In this document: positions 11,065 through 18,843 of the stretch, in pieces | Layout of the letters: the number at the start of each line of letters is the position of its first letter | Numbering within the stretch: the first letter of the stretch is position 1 | Assembly: GCA_000721375.1 (NCBI GenBank) | Contig: JOGW01000007.1 | Span: 186,001-250,000 of the forward strand | DNA length: 64,000 bases | Reading direction: 5' to 3' | DNA from: Streptomyces sp. NRRL B-3428 | GTDB lineage: Bacteria; Actinomycetota; Actinomycetes; Streptomycetales; Streptomycetaceae | Notes under the pieces: model-generated | Told to the model about the DNA's origin: nothing | The model's database searches: none | The model's input: the letters and a program-made list of their open reading frames with translations, nothing else | Translations under genes and position numbers: made by a program

Positions 11065-12738
11065 TCAGCGGCCGAGGAGGTCCTCCCTGCCCTGCTCCCG
11101 GTAGCGCTCGAGCAGCTCCGTCAGGTCGGCCGGTGAGAAGGGCCGGTACTCCGGGGAGGTTCCGGCGCGCCACCACACCGGGTCCGCGCACTGGAAGCCG
11201 TCCCGGCGCAGGCCCACCCGATGGACCTTGTTCGTCGCCGTGACCGGCATCCGCGGCACGATGCGCAGATACGTGGGGAGCATCTTCGGGCCGAGGTCGG
11301 ACTGGGAGGCGAGGAACGACGAGAAGGCGGAAGGGTCGAAGGCCGCCCCGTCCCGCAGCGCCACAGAGGCCATCACCTGGTCCCCCGCCACCGGATCCGG
11401 CACCGCGTACACCGCCACCGCCGAGGCATCCGACCACCTCGCGAGGATGTTCTCGATCATCGCGGCGGCCAGGTTCTCGCTGTCCACCCGCAGCCGGTCG
11501 TCCGTGCGGCCCGCGAAGTAGAGGAAGCCGGCCTCGTCCCGGTAGAAGAGGTCTCCGGTCCAGTACCAGCCGTCCCGCACCCGCGCGGCGTCCGCCGACG
11601 GATTGCGCCAGTAGCCCTCGAAGACGTTCCGGCCGCGGTTGACCAGCTCGCCTATCGCCGTATCGCCATTGAGAAGGCGGCCGCCCGGGCCGAAGCGTGC
11701 GGGCGGGCAGACGGTACGGGTGGCCGGGTCGACCACGGCGAGATCGTCCCCTGGCGTGGCCCGGCCGATCGCGCCCGGCGGTGTGTCCGCCGTGCGCTGG
11801 ATCGAGGCGCCGCCCTCGGACGATCCGTACCCCTCGACCAGCCGCACCCCGAAGCGGTCGGCGAACCGCCCCGCGTCCACCGCACCCGCCTCCGTCCCGA
11901 ACCCGACCCGCAGCGGGTTGTCCCGGTCGTCGTCCGCGGGCTCGGTGGCCAGGAGGTACTGGACGGCCCGGCCCACGTACGTGAAGTAGGTCGCGCGGTA
12001 TTTCCGTACGTCGGACAGGAACGCCGAGGCCGAGAAGCGCCGCCGCAGCGCCACCCCCGCGCCCGCCGCCAGCGCCGGGGCCCAGTCGGCGATCACCGCG
12101 TTCCCGTGGAACATCGGCATACAGATGTAGTGCACGTCGTCGGGGCGTACGTCGAAGAAGCGGCGGAGCGACTGGCCGGCTCCCGCGAGCCGCCCCTGCG
12201 TACAGATGGCCGCCTTCGGCGCACCGGTCGAGCCGGAGGTGAAGTAGAGGAGGATGCGGGAGCGGGGCCCGACCTCACCGACCGTGTGCTCCCCCGGCTT
12301 CGCCCCCTCGTACGCCGCGAGGAGCTCGGCGTACTCCTCCGCATCGGAGACGAGGATGCGCACACCGGGCAGTTCCAGGCCTGCCAGGAGGGGCAGCTGC
12401 GACCGCTCGGTAAGCAGGATCCGCGCCTCGGTGTGCAGGATGTCCCGGGCCAGCTCGGCGCCGCGCCGCGTCGGGTTGATCCCGGCCACGGCGGCGCCGG
12501 CGAGCGCGGCGGCACTCAACCACCTGGGGAACTCAGGTGTGTTGTCGAGCAGCACCGCCATGTGCGGCTCGGCCCCGCGCGGCATCAGATCGGCGAGCAG
12601 CGCGGCGCGCGCCGCTGCCGCGGCGGCCACCTGGTGATGGCTGTACACCTCGTCCTCGAACCAGAGCCCGGGCCGGTGGTCGGCCCAGCGGGCTTGGACG
12701 AGATCCGCGACGGTTGCGTCAGCACCTTGGGTACCCAT
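11065..12738 (-). CDS. FadD-like AMP-dependent acyl-CoA synthetase
   Basis: 557 residues, ATG 12738. An ANL-superfamily adenylating enzyme: the P-loop LLYFTSGSTGAPKAA lies near residue 165, EGYGSSEGG near 307 is the A5 motif, YWTGDLFYRDEAGFLYFAGRTDDRLR near 405-430 holds the A7-A8 region, and TATNKVHR near 505 carries the A10 lysine. The order and spacing resemble the FATP/FadD6 group that activates long-chain fatty acids with ATP and CoA. No operon partner is visible; the tRNA lies downstream and a DUF3592 gene upstream. The substrate chain length is not predictable here. Confidence 0.85.
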   Translation of the reverse strand: MGTQGADATVADLVQARWADHRPGLWFEDEVYSHHQVAAAAAARAALLADLMPRGAEPHMAVLLDNTPEFPRWLSAAALAGAAVAGINPTRRGAELARDILHTEARILLTERSQLPLLAGLELPGVRILVSDAEEYAELLAAYEGAKPGEHTVGEVGPRSRILLYFTSGSTGAPKAAICTQGRLAGAGQSLRRFFDVRPDDVHYICMPMFHGNAVIADWAPALAAGAGVALRRRFSASAFLSDVRKYRATYFTYVGRAVQYLLATEPADDDRDNPLRVGFGTEAGAVDAGRFADRFGVRLVEGYGSSEGGASIQRTADTPPGAIGRATPGDDLAVVDPATRTVCPPARFGPGGRLLNGDTAIGELVNRGRNVFEGYWRNPSADAARVRDGWYWTGDLFYRDEAGFLYFAGRTDDRLRVDSENLAAAMIENILARWSDASAVAVYAVPDPVAGDQVMASVALRDGAAFDPSAFSSFLASQSDLGPKMLPTYLRIVPRMPVTATNKVHRVGLRRDGFQCADPVWWRAGTSPEYRPFSPADLTELLERYREQGREDLLGR

Positions 12739-12794
12739 GCCGCCGTACGGTAATTGACGGACCGTCAGATGTGGAGAGCGCCGCCTTCGTCACA

Positions 12795-13256
12795 TCAGGG
12801 CATCATGAACTCCGGCGCCGAGGACATCGACGAGTACAGCAGCATGAAGAAGACGCAGAACGACACCATCACCCCGCAGAAGACGAGGACTCCTGCGCTC
12901 GCGGCGACGTTGAGGCCGGGCTGGGGCCGGTGCGCCGTGGCCCGCTCGGGACGCTCGGCCGCGTAGTGCACGGGCACGATGTCCCCCTCCACCCGCGCCC
13001 CCGGCCCGTTGGTCTCCTCGAAGCGGATCGCGCGCCCCTCGCGCGTCAGGAACTCGTACACGTGATGCTGCGTGGTCGACGTGCTGCCGTCCCTGCTGCC
13101 CGACGTCGTCGTATAGGCGCGCAGACAGCGCGCCTGCGCGGTCAGCCCGCTGCGCCACGCGGCGCTCAACTCACGTGCTCTGCCGATCGACTTGACCGCG
13201 ATGAGGACGGCAACGGCCGCGATCAAGGTCGGCACCGCATAGAAGAAGAAGTCCAT
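12795..13256 (-). CDS. DUF3592-type membrane protein
   Basis: 153 residues, ATG 13256 preceded by GGGGGGA on the minus strand; the frame runs further upstream but without a ribosome site. A transmembrane helix lies at each end (FYAVPTLIAAVAVLIAV at the N-terminus and VLVFCGVMVSFCVFFMLLY near the C-terminus). Between them is a soluble beta domain with YEFLTREGRAIRFEET and VHY, as in DUF3592 proteins. Function unknown. A tandem 11-bp repeat (GATCTGAGCAA twice, 13338-13359) lies in its upstream region. Confidence 0.7.
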   Translation of the reverse strand: MDFFFYAVPTLIAAVAVLIAVKSIGRARELSAAWRSGLTAQARCLRAYTTTSGSRDGSTSTTQHHVYEFLTREGRAIRFEETNGPGARVEGDIVPVHYAAERPERATAHRPQPGLNVAASAGVLVFCGVMVSFCVFFMLLYSSMSSAPEFMMP

Positions 13257-13337
13257 CGCATCCCCCCGGATCCACGCACACCGCACGAGAAGCGGTGTGC
13301 GCGGACCCTATGCCCGCAGGCCAGAGGGGAAGAACCC

Positions 13338-13359
13338 GATCTGAGCAAGATCTGAGCAA
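13338..13359. repeat. Two tandem copies of GATCTGAGCAA
   Basis: Exact 11-bp direct duplication between the LPMO stop and the DUF3592 start. It may be slippage or a small binding site. Confidence 0.5.
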
Positions 13360-13385
13360 CCGGCCACGGGGGTGCGACGGCGAGG

Positions 13386-13985
13386 TCAGAACTGAACGTC
13401 CGAGCACGCGTAGAACGCGTTGCCCGTGTCCGCGATCGTCCACACCGCGAGGATGACGTGGCGCCCGGACTTGCCCGACGGCAGCTGGCCGCTGTGCGAG
13501 AGCGTCGCCGGCGGCTGACCGCTGAATGGGACGGTGAGGAACGGCGCGGTGTCCAGGGACGCCCGGGAGAGCGGGGCGCTCTGGTTCCAGCCGTTCTTGG
13601 TGATGTAGTAGCGGAAGTCGGTCGTGGAGTGCCGCGCCGTGAACTGCCAGCGGAACGTGTACGTCGAACCGCTCGACACGGATGTGGCCGGCCACGCCCC
13701 GCCGCCCGGCTTGGTGGGCGAGTTGAGCGCGTCGAACTGCCCGAGACCCGCCGAACAGATCTTGCCGTCCGCCGGACCCGCGGCCGGGAAGCCCTTGGGG
13801 CCCTCGACGCTCTGCGGCTCCCACTGGATGGCGCCGCAGCCGGTCACCGTGCCGTTCTGGCACAGCTTCTGGCGGCTGATGGGCAGGTCGGTGTAGCCAT
13901 GGCCGCTGGCGCCTCCGGACGACAGCGCGAACGCTCCGGCCGTCGCCAGACCCACCAAGGCCGCGTACGTCTTCTTTCTCCGCAT
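13386..13985 (-). CDS. Secreted AA10 lytic polysaccharide monooxygenase / chitin-binding protein
   Basis: 199 residues, ATG 13985 with AGGAG upstream. A signal peptide (MRRKKTYAALVGLATAGAF...) ends before HGYTDLPISRQ, giving the obligatory N-terminal copper-ligand histidine after cleavage; the second histidine is in GRHVILAVW. Cysteines at LCQNG and TGCG, ICSAG and ACSDV suit the usual disulfides. AA10 enzymes oxidatively cleave chitin or cellulose; the single-domain form with QNGTVTGCGAIQWEPQ resembles Streptomyces chitin-active members. The start is preceded by a DasR-like site, which fits control by N-acetylglucosamine. Confidence 0.9.
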   Translation of the reverse strand: MRRKKTYAALVGLATAGAFALSSGGASGHGYTDLPISRQKLCQNGTVTGCGAIQWEPQSVEGPKGFPAAGPADGKICSAGLGQFDALNSPTKPGGGAWPATSVSSGSTYTFRWQFTARHSTTDFRYYITKNGWNQSAPLSRASLDTAPFLTVPFSGQPPATLSHSGQLPSGKSGRHVILAVWTIADTGNAFYACSDVQF

Positions 13986-14052
13986 ACTGCTGCTCCTGGG
14001 GCTCGTGATGTGGGGGTGAGCTCGAGCGCTGCGCAGTGCTCCGTGCGGAAGT

Positions 14053-14108
14053 GCAGGATCCGGCAAGGCAGGATCCGGGGATGCAAGATCCGGAAGTACA
14101 TGGTCCGG
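14053..14108. repeat. 15-bp-period direct repeats upstream of the LPMO gene
   Basis: GCAGGATCCGG starts at 14053 and 14068, GCAAGATCCGG at 14083 and the degenerate ACATGGTCCGG at 14098. Every unit starts exactly 15 bp after the previous one, about 1.4 helical turns. The last unit runs into the DasR-like palindrome. They lie 68-123 bp upstream of the LPMO start. Confidence 0.65.
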
Positions 14109-14116
14109 TCTAGACC
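14107..14116. promoter_or_regulatory. DasR-responsive element (dre) core
   Basis: GGTCTAGACC is the perfect palindromic core of the Streptomyces dre consensus (TGGTCTAGACCA); here it reads CGGTCTAGACCA with flanks. It sits about 120 bp upstream of the chitin-active LPMO start, where DasR repression relieved by glucosamine-6-phosphate would make sense. Confidence 0.7.
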
Positions 14117-14126
14117 AAGTCCCAGA

Positions 14127-14819
14127 TTATTGCGAGTAGTTGAACATGTCCATACCAATAGTGGAGAGGATCCGGTCAGCCCGCCCCCTCGATTCCTCCA
14201 CAAGTTCGCCATTGGGCCCGTCGTTAGTCCGCACCCAGTCCTCGGCGCCTCGCCGCGTACGACCACCCGTCAACTGCCGCTCCACAAGCCGTAGTTGACG
14301 CACCCCGTCCGGCGCCTCGACGTACCACAGCGCGCCCATGAGCCCCCGCGCCTCGCGCCACCCGGGCAGATCACAGGCGAGATAGTTCCCCTCGGTGACG
14401 ACCAGCCGGGCAGCCGGCGCGACTCGGTGCCGCGCCGCCACCGGTTCGTCCAGCGTCCGGTCGAAATCCGGTACGTAGAGGTCGCGGCCGGTCTCCGTCA
14501 GGACCCGCCGCAGCAGCGCCAGATACCCGTACACGTCGAAGCTCGGCTCCGAACCCTTGCGGGCCGTGAGCCCCAGCCGCGCCAACTGCGCGTTGGACAG
14601 ATGGAATCCGTCCAACGGCAGATACGCGGCCTCCTCCCCGATCCGCTCCACGAGCGCCCGCGCGAGCGTGGACTTCCCGGCGCCGGGCGGACCGGCGAGA
14701 CCGAGCAGCACGCGCGGGCCACCGGCAGCGGTCAGCTTCCGGGCGTCCGCCACCAGCGCATCGAGCGTGGGTACGGGGGTGGACTCGGGCTCCGCGTCGG
14801 CAGGCTCAGCGATCTCCAT
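14127..14819 (-). CDS. P-loop nucleoside/nucleotide kinase family protein
   Basis: 230 residues. Walker A GPPGAGKST lies near residue 43, LPLDGFHLSN near 70 is the substrate loop of the uridine kinase/pantothenate kinase superfamily, and the phosphate-contact region is VERQLTGGRTRRGAEDWV near 180. The family includes fructose, pantothenate and nucleoside kinases, so the substrate is open. The start ATG (14819) overlaps the 3' end of the upstream SPFH gene by 14 bp, so the two are translationally coupled. Confidence 0.8.
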   Translation of the reverse strand: MEIAEPADAEPESTPVPTLDALVADARKLTAAGGPRVLLGLAGPPGAGKSTLARALVERIGEEAAYLPLDGFHLSNAQLARLGLTARKGSEPSFDVYGYLALLRRVLTETGRDLYVPDFDRTLDEPVAARHRVAPAARLVVTEGNYLACDLPGWREARGLMGALWYVEAPDGVRQLRLVERQLTGGRTRRGAEDWVRTNDGPNGELVEESRGRADRILSTIGMDMFNYSQ

Positions 14820-15933
14820 GACCCGTATAGAACGCCACCGTCAGGTCCTTCACCAGTGCCTTGCGCTCGTAGTCGTCCAGTTCGACAAGACCGCGCATGG
14901 TCAGCCGCGTCACCGTGTCCTCCACGGAGTCGACGACATGGGTCAGCACGCTCTCGCGGTGGCGGGCGTCGAGCGCCGCGATCCGCCGGCGCTGCATCAC
15001 CTCGGCCACCTCCGGCGCGTACTCGATCCGCGTCGGCTGCGCCGAGAAGACCTCGAGACCGGCCGGCTCCGCGTCCGCCACGAGCAGCCGGGTCAGCGCG
15101 TCACCCACGGCCTCGGCGTTGCGCAGCGTCGGCCCGTCGCCCTGGAAGGCGTCGGCCGGCAGCTGCGAGAGCACCCGCGCCATGGCCGCCTCCACGCACT
15201 CGCGCAGATACGTCTCGTGGTCCGCCACACCGAGCGTCGCCCGCGCGGTGTCCTTCACCCGCCACACCACGAGCACCACCACCCGCAGCGCCGCACCCTG
15301 CGCGTCCACGGCCGGCATCGGTTCACTGCGCCAGTGCCGCAGCCGTACGTCGACCCGGCGCCGCTTCAGGAACGGGTTGATCCACACGAGCCCGGTCCGT
15401 CGCACACTCCCCCGGTAGCGCCCGAAGAGCGAGACCACCCAGGCCCGCCCGTTGCGTCCGCGCCCCAGACCGCCGAAGGCGCAGAGCGCCAGCGCGCCCG
15501 CACCGGCGAGCACCCCCCACTGCGCGGGACCGGGCTCGGCGCCCTCGATCAACGGCAATCGCGCGAGCCGCAGCGCGAACTCCGGCACCAGACCCGCCCA
15601 CCAGAGCCCGGCGCCCAGCCCCCCGAGGCCGACCGCACCGGCGGCCACGGCCACCGCGCCGGACAGAACGGACGCCGGCCGTTCCACCAGCGACTCGTCC
15701 ACGGGCAGCGCCACCCGCGCCGGGGCCCGCAGCGCGGGCCTGCGCGCCACCCGGGGCTGCTCCCCGGTCCCCTGCCGCGCCCGGCCCACCACGGAGGCGG
15801 CCGCCGGACCGGCGGCAGGCGCCGGATCATCACGGAACAACAGATGTACGGGGATCTCGGTGGTCGACTCGTTCTGGATCAGCCGCACCCGCTCGGGCCC
15901 CACGGCCCCGGTTCCCGTCTCCGCCGTTGTCAT
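14806..15933 (-). CDS. SPFH (band 7/stomatin-like) domain membrane protein
   Basis: 375 residues from ATG 15933 (GGAGGG upstream). A Pro/Ala-rich N-terminus of about 110 residues is followed by two hydrophobic segments (about 120-145 and 160-180). The SPFH domain then begins near GRNGRAWVVSLFGRYRGSVRRTGLVWINP and includes VVLVVWRVKD and YLRECVEAAMARVLSQLPADAF. The C-terminus is charged and probably coiled (AEVMQRRRIAALDARHRESVL). SPFH proteins form ring-like membrane assemblies that organise lipid domains or proteases. It is cotranslated with the downstream kinase. Confidence 0.82.
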   Translation of the reverse strand: MTTAETGTGAVGPERVRLIQNESTTEIPVHLLFRDDPAPAAGPAAASVVGRARQGTGEQPRVARRPALRAPARVALPVDESLVERPASVLSGAVAVAAGAVGLGGLGAGLWWAGLVPEFALRLARLPLIEGAEPGPAQWGVLAGAGALALCAFGGLGRGRNGRAWVVSLFGRYRGSVRRTGLVWINPFLKRRRVDVRLRHWRSEPMPAVDAQGAALRVVVLVVWRVKDTARATLGVADHETYLRECVEAAMARVLSQLPADAFQGDGPTLRNAEAVGDALTRLLVADAEPAGLEVFSAQPTRIEYAPEVAEVMQRRRIAALDARHRESVLTHVVDSVEDTVTRLTMRGLVELDDYERKALVKDLTVAFYTGHGDR

Positions 15934-16006
15934 CGCACCCTCCGTACCACCGCAGCCGACCTCCGCCACCGACCTGTCACCGCACGCGTCACGCGCGGAC
16001 CTGTCC

Positions 16007-17377
16007 TCACGAGAACAACCGCCGCCATGTCTCGGGCCCCGGCGCCCCGTCCGCCGCACCGCCCCGCCAGCCCTGCGCCCGCTGGAACGCCTCGACCGCG
16101 CGCCGGTCGGCCTCGCCCCAGCGCGGTCCCGGACCCTGTGCGTAGAACCGCCCGTACCCCTTCTGCACGAGCCGGCGCCCGAGCGCGGTCACGAAGTCGT
16201 TCGACTGCCCGGGACGGAACATCCCGCGCCCCGGGTACGCCGCCGCCCTGCCGGCCGCGCCCGAAGCGGTGGCCGTGATGTCCCTGCCCTTGCCGCTCGT
16301 CAGGTACTCCCAGGTCAGCGGCCCCGGCAGACCGTCGGCAGCGGCGCCGCGCCAGCCCTGCGCGAGCTGGAAGGCCTGGGTGGCTTTGCGGTCCGCCTCG
16401 CCCCACACCGGTCCGGGCCCCTGCGCGTAGAAGCGCTTCGCGCCGCGCTCGACGAGCATCTTCCCGAGCGTGGTCACATACGGGCCGCGCACACCGGGAC
16501 CGAACGCCGCACGGCCCGGGTAGCGGGCGGGGGCGCCGGACGAGGCCGCCGTCAGGGCCTTGTAGCGATAGGCCGTATAGCGCTTGGAATAACTCCAATA
16601 CGCGTACGGGGTGGCCTGTTTGCGGGTGTGCGGTCGGGCCTGTTCATAGGCGAGGTAGTAGGCGCGGGTGTAATCCGTCCAGCCCCCGAAAATCGTCACG
16701 TGCGAACCCTTTTCCGGATCGGCGGGATTGTGGAACAGCAGAATGTCACCGGGCTGCAGCTGATCCCGGCTGATCTGCACGGCGAACCGGTCGAGCGTTC
16801 CGGTCCATTGGTTCGAGCCGAGATTCCAGGCCATCGAGACGAATCCCGAGCAGTCCTGCCGGTATCCGTCGCCCCAGTACTTCTCCAGGCTGTACGGCAC
16901 CTCTGCGGACACCCAGGTCTTGGCCCGCTTGATGATGTCGGCCCTGGTGGTGGACCGGAGCTTCCCGGCCGCCGGGGCCCCGGGCGCACCGGGCGCACCG
17001 GCCGCACCGGGCTTCGCGGCCACTCCGGAGGGCCCGTGCAGCGGGGCCGCGGTGCCCTGCGGATAGCCGAGCGAGTCGTCGGCGGCGGGGTCGGGATCGT
17101 CGACGGACGGGCGGACCATCGGATGGGCGACCGCACAGGTGACCTCGGAGCCGGCCGCGAGCAGGGTGCCTGCCGCGGTGACGGTGACCAGGGCGCGCCG
17201 TGCGCAGTCGGCCGCCGAAAAACGTGCGGTCCGCATCGCTCTCGTACTGCCCAGCTGAAGACAGCCTGCGCAGTCGCATACGTCCGCGGGTTCGAATTCT
17301 TCGAAGAGAAGCGGAGCGGATTCTCCGAGTGGAGTGGATTCCTCGAAGGACGGCAGTCCCGCCGCAGAGGATTGCAT
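16007..17377 (-). CDS. Exported NlpC/P60-like peptidase with two C-terminal peptidoglycan-binding repeats
   Basis: 456 residues, ATG 17377 with GAGG 8 bp upstream. The cytoplasmic start EEFEPADVCDCAGC precedes a hydrophobic export segment (ALVTVTAAGTLLAAG). The region around 155-280 contains DCSGFVSMAWN (candidate catalytic Cys) and GSHVTIFGGW (candidate His), as in cell-wall NlpC/P60 or amidase-type enzymes. Two repeats of about 70 residues follow, each with YPGR, FYAQGPGP.WGEADR and AFQ.AQGWRG..ADG.PGP.TW, the Streptomyces peptidoglycan-binding module. The role is probably wall turnover; catalytic competence is inferred from motifs only. Confidence 0.8.
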   Translation of the reverse strand: MQSSAAGLPSFEESTPLGESAPLLFEEFEPADVCDCAGCLQLGSTRAMRTARFSAADCARRALVTVTAAGTLLAAGSEVTCAVAHPMVRPSVDDPDPAADDSLGYPQGTAAPLHGPSGVAAKPGAAGAPGAPGAPAAGKLRSTTRADIIKRAKTWVSAEVPYSLEKYWGDGYRQDCSGFVSMAWNLGSNQWTGTLDRFAVQISRDQLQPGDILLFHNPADPEKGSHVTIFGGWTDYTRAYYLAYEQARPHTRKQATPYAYWSYSKRYTAYRYKALTAASSGAPARYPGRAAFGPGVRGPYVTTLGKMLVERGAKRFYAQGPGPVWGEADRKATQAFQLAQGWRGAAADGLPGPLTWEYLTSGKGRDITATASGAAGRAAAYPGRGMFRPGQSNDFVTALGRRLVQKGYGRFYAQGPGPRWGEADRRAVEAFQRAQGWRGGAADGAPGPETWRRLFS

Positions 17378-17577
17378 GCGATCTACCTCACACTCGGGAA
17401 TGGTTCGGGAAATCGCCGTACACGGATCTGCATGGTCGTCAGTTTCCCAACTGCTCCCGGATATCGCATGTTGACGGTCCGAATGCTGTACGCGGACGGC
17501 CCAGCGCCCCGGCCCCCGCGCCCGGGCGTGGTCACAAGCACCCCGCACCGTCCGGTAGAGTTCTCCGGGTCAGACAG

Positions 17578-17651
17578 GCGCCGCTAGCTCAGTTGGTTAG
17601 AGCAGCTGACTCTTAATCAGCGGGTCCGGGGTTCGAGTCCCTGGCGGCGCA
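17578..17651 (+). tRNA. tRNA-Lys (CTT), second copy
   Basis: 74 nt, identical throughout to the minus-strand copy at 10926-10999, including a shared trailer (CACAGACAC). Anticodon CTT in the loop CTCTTAA; no encoded CCA. Confidence 0.97.
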
Positions 17652-17660
17652 CAGACACAG

Positions 17661-17690
17661 AAGGCCTTCCACCTCACGGTGGGAGGCCTT
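17661..17690 (+). terminator. Hairpin after plus-strand tRNA-Lys
   Basis: 13-bp stem (17661-17673 with 17678-17690, one G-U pair), loop TCAC, followed by TTTCT; 9 bp past the tRNA. Confidence 0.8.
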
Positions 17691-17764
17691 TCTGCTGCGT
17701 ACGGGCACTCTCTTTCTCTGCGTACCGGGCCTGGACAAGCCGTGCTCCGGATACGGTGTCGCCC

Positions 17765-18451
17765 ATGGCCAGCGACATACAGGAGCGCATCAAGAAGCTC
17801 ATCATCGACCGGCGGCTGCCGTCGGGGGCCTCGCTGCCCACCGAGCCCGAGCTGATGGCGCTCCTCGGCGTGAGTCGCAATTCCGTGCGAGAGGCACTCA
17901 AGGCTCTCCAGGCGATGGGAATCGTGGAGATCCGGCATGGATTCGGTACCTATGTGGGACCGATGTCCGTCGCACCCATGATCGAGGGACTCACCTTCCG
18001 CACGGTCGCCGGCCACTACCGCGGCGAGGACAGCCTGTTGCAGCTGCTCGAGCTGCGCGAGGCCGTCGAGACGGGTCTCATCGCCCGGCTCGCGGGCCGC
18101 GTCCCCGCCTCCGACCTGGCCGAACTCGACGCGCTCATCGAACGGATGGAGCGCGAGGCGGCCGAGGGCTCGGTGGCCGCGGAGACCGACCGGGCCTTCC
18201 ACGCGACGCTCTACCGGGGCCTGGGCAACCTTCTGCTCGGCGAGGTGCTCGAGGCGTTCTGGGACGCCTTCCACAAGGTGCGCACCGATCTCGTCGACGT
18301 ACCGCAGGACCCGAAGGTGACCTGTCGCCAGCACCGGGAGATCCTGGACGCCGTTCGTTCGGGGGATGTACTCAGGGCCGAGCAGGCGATCCGCGAGCAC
18401 TTCGGTAACATTCGCACCCGGGTGGCCTCAACTGCCCCAACTGACGCCTGA
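17765..18451 (+). CDS. GntR-family (FadR/FCD) transcriptional regulator
   Basis: 228 residues from ATG 17765; a GTG nine bases upstream is equally possible because neither has a clear ribosome site. The N-terminal winged helix reads LPTEPELMALLGVSRNSVREALKAL (about 25-50) with the wing HGFGTYV. The C-terminal FCD domain (about 85-220) has ELREAVETGLI, DRAFHATLYRG and QHREILDAV, where Asp and His residues typically bind a metal and an organic acid effector. FadR-type regulators control sugar-acid, fatty-acid or amino-acid use. No neighbouring target is obvious; cslA starts nearly 400 bp downstream. Confidence 0.85.
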   Translation: MASDIQERIKKLIIDRRLPSGASLPTEPELMALLGVSRNSVREALKALQAMGIVEIRHGFGTYVGPMSVAPMIEGLTFRTVAGHYRGEDSLLQLLELREAVETGLIARLAGRVPASDLAELDALIERMEREAAEGSVAAETDRAFHATLYRGLGNLLLGEVLEAFWDAFHKVRTDLVDVPQDPKVTCRQHREILDAVRSGDVLRAEQAIREHFGNIRTRVASTAPTDA

Positions 18452-18843
18452 AACCGCACGTATGACAAGTAAACACCTCGTATCGCTCTTGCGATCAAGC
18501 CAGGGGTCGTAGAACCCTGGCCTGGAGATTGGGAGCCTTGGGCTGCCATGGGGCGGACGGTACGAGGCAGTTGGGGGTCCTCGTCTCCGCCGCAGGGTGA
18601 AGGGGCAGTGCGGGGAGGGGACTCCGACGCTGTATACAGCCGGGTTTCCGGTTGTGAAACGCTGGGGGTTCCCGTTCATGAAGCAGGGCGGGGCGGGCAT
18701 CATGCAACCGGAAGGTGCCCTTTCCATGTCCTGAGTGACAGGTGGGGTGGCCAGCCAGTGACGCGCCCGCGGGAGTCGAGGGGGACTCCGGCAGGCGGAA
18801 GGACCGACGAACACGCAGACCAGTGCGTGCGGGGGGATGACTC
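18452..18843 (+). promoter_or_regulatory. Intergenic leader before cslA, with hairpin at 18499-18521
   Basis: No gene is seen. GCCAGGG (18499-18505) pairs with CCCTGGC (18515-18521) and probably ends the regulator transcript. The remaining 320 bp is the promoter and leader of the cslA operon. I could not place -10/-35 boxes or a known riboswitch with confidence. Confidence 0.4.

Noticed and set aside
18452..18843. Possible riboswitch before cslA
   Set aside because: No conserved cores of known classes were found; only one simple hairpin is visible.
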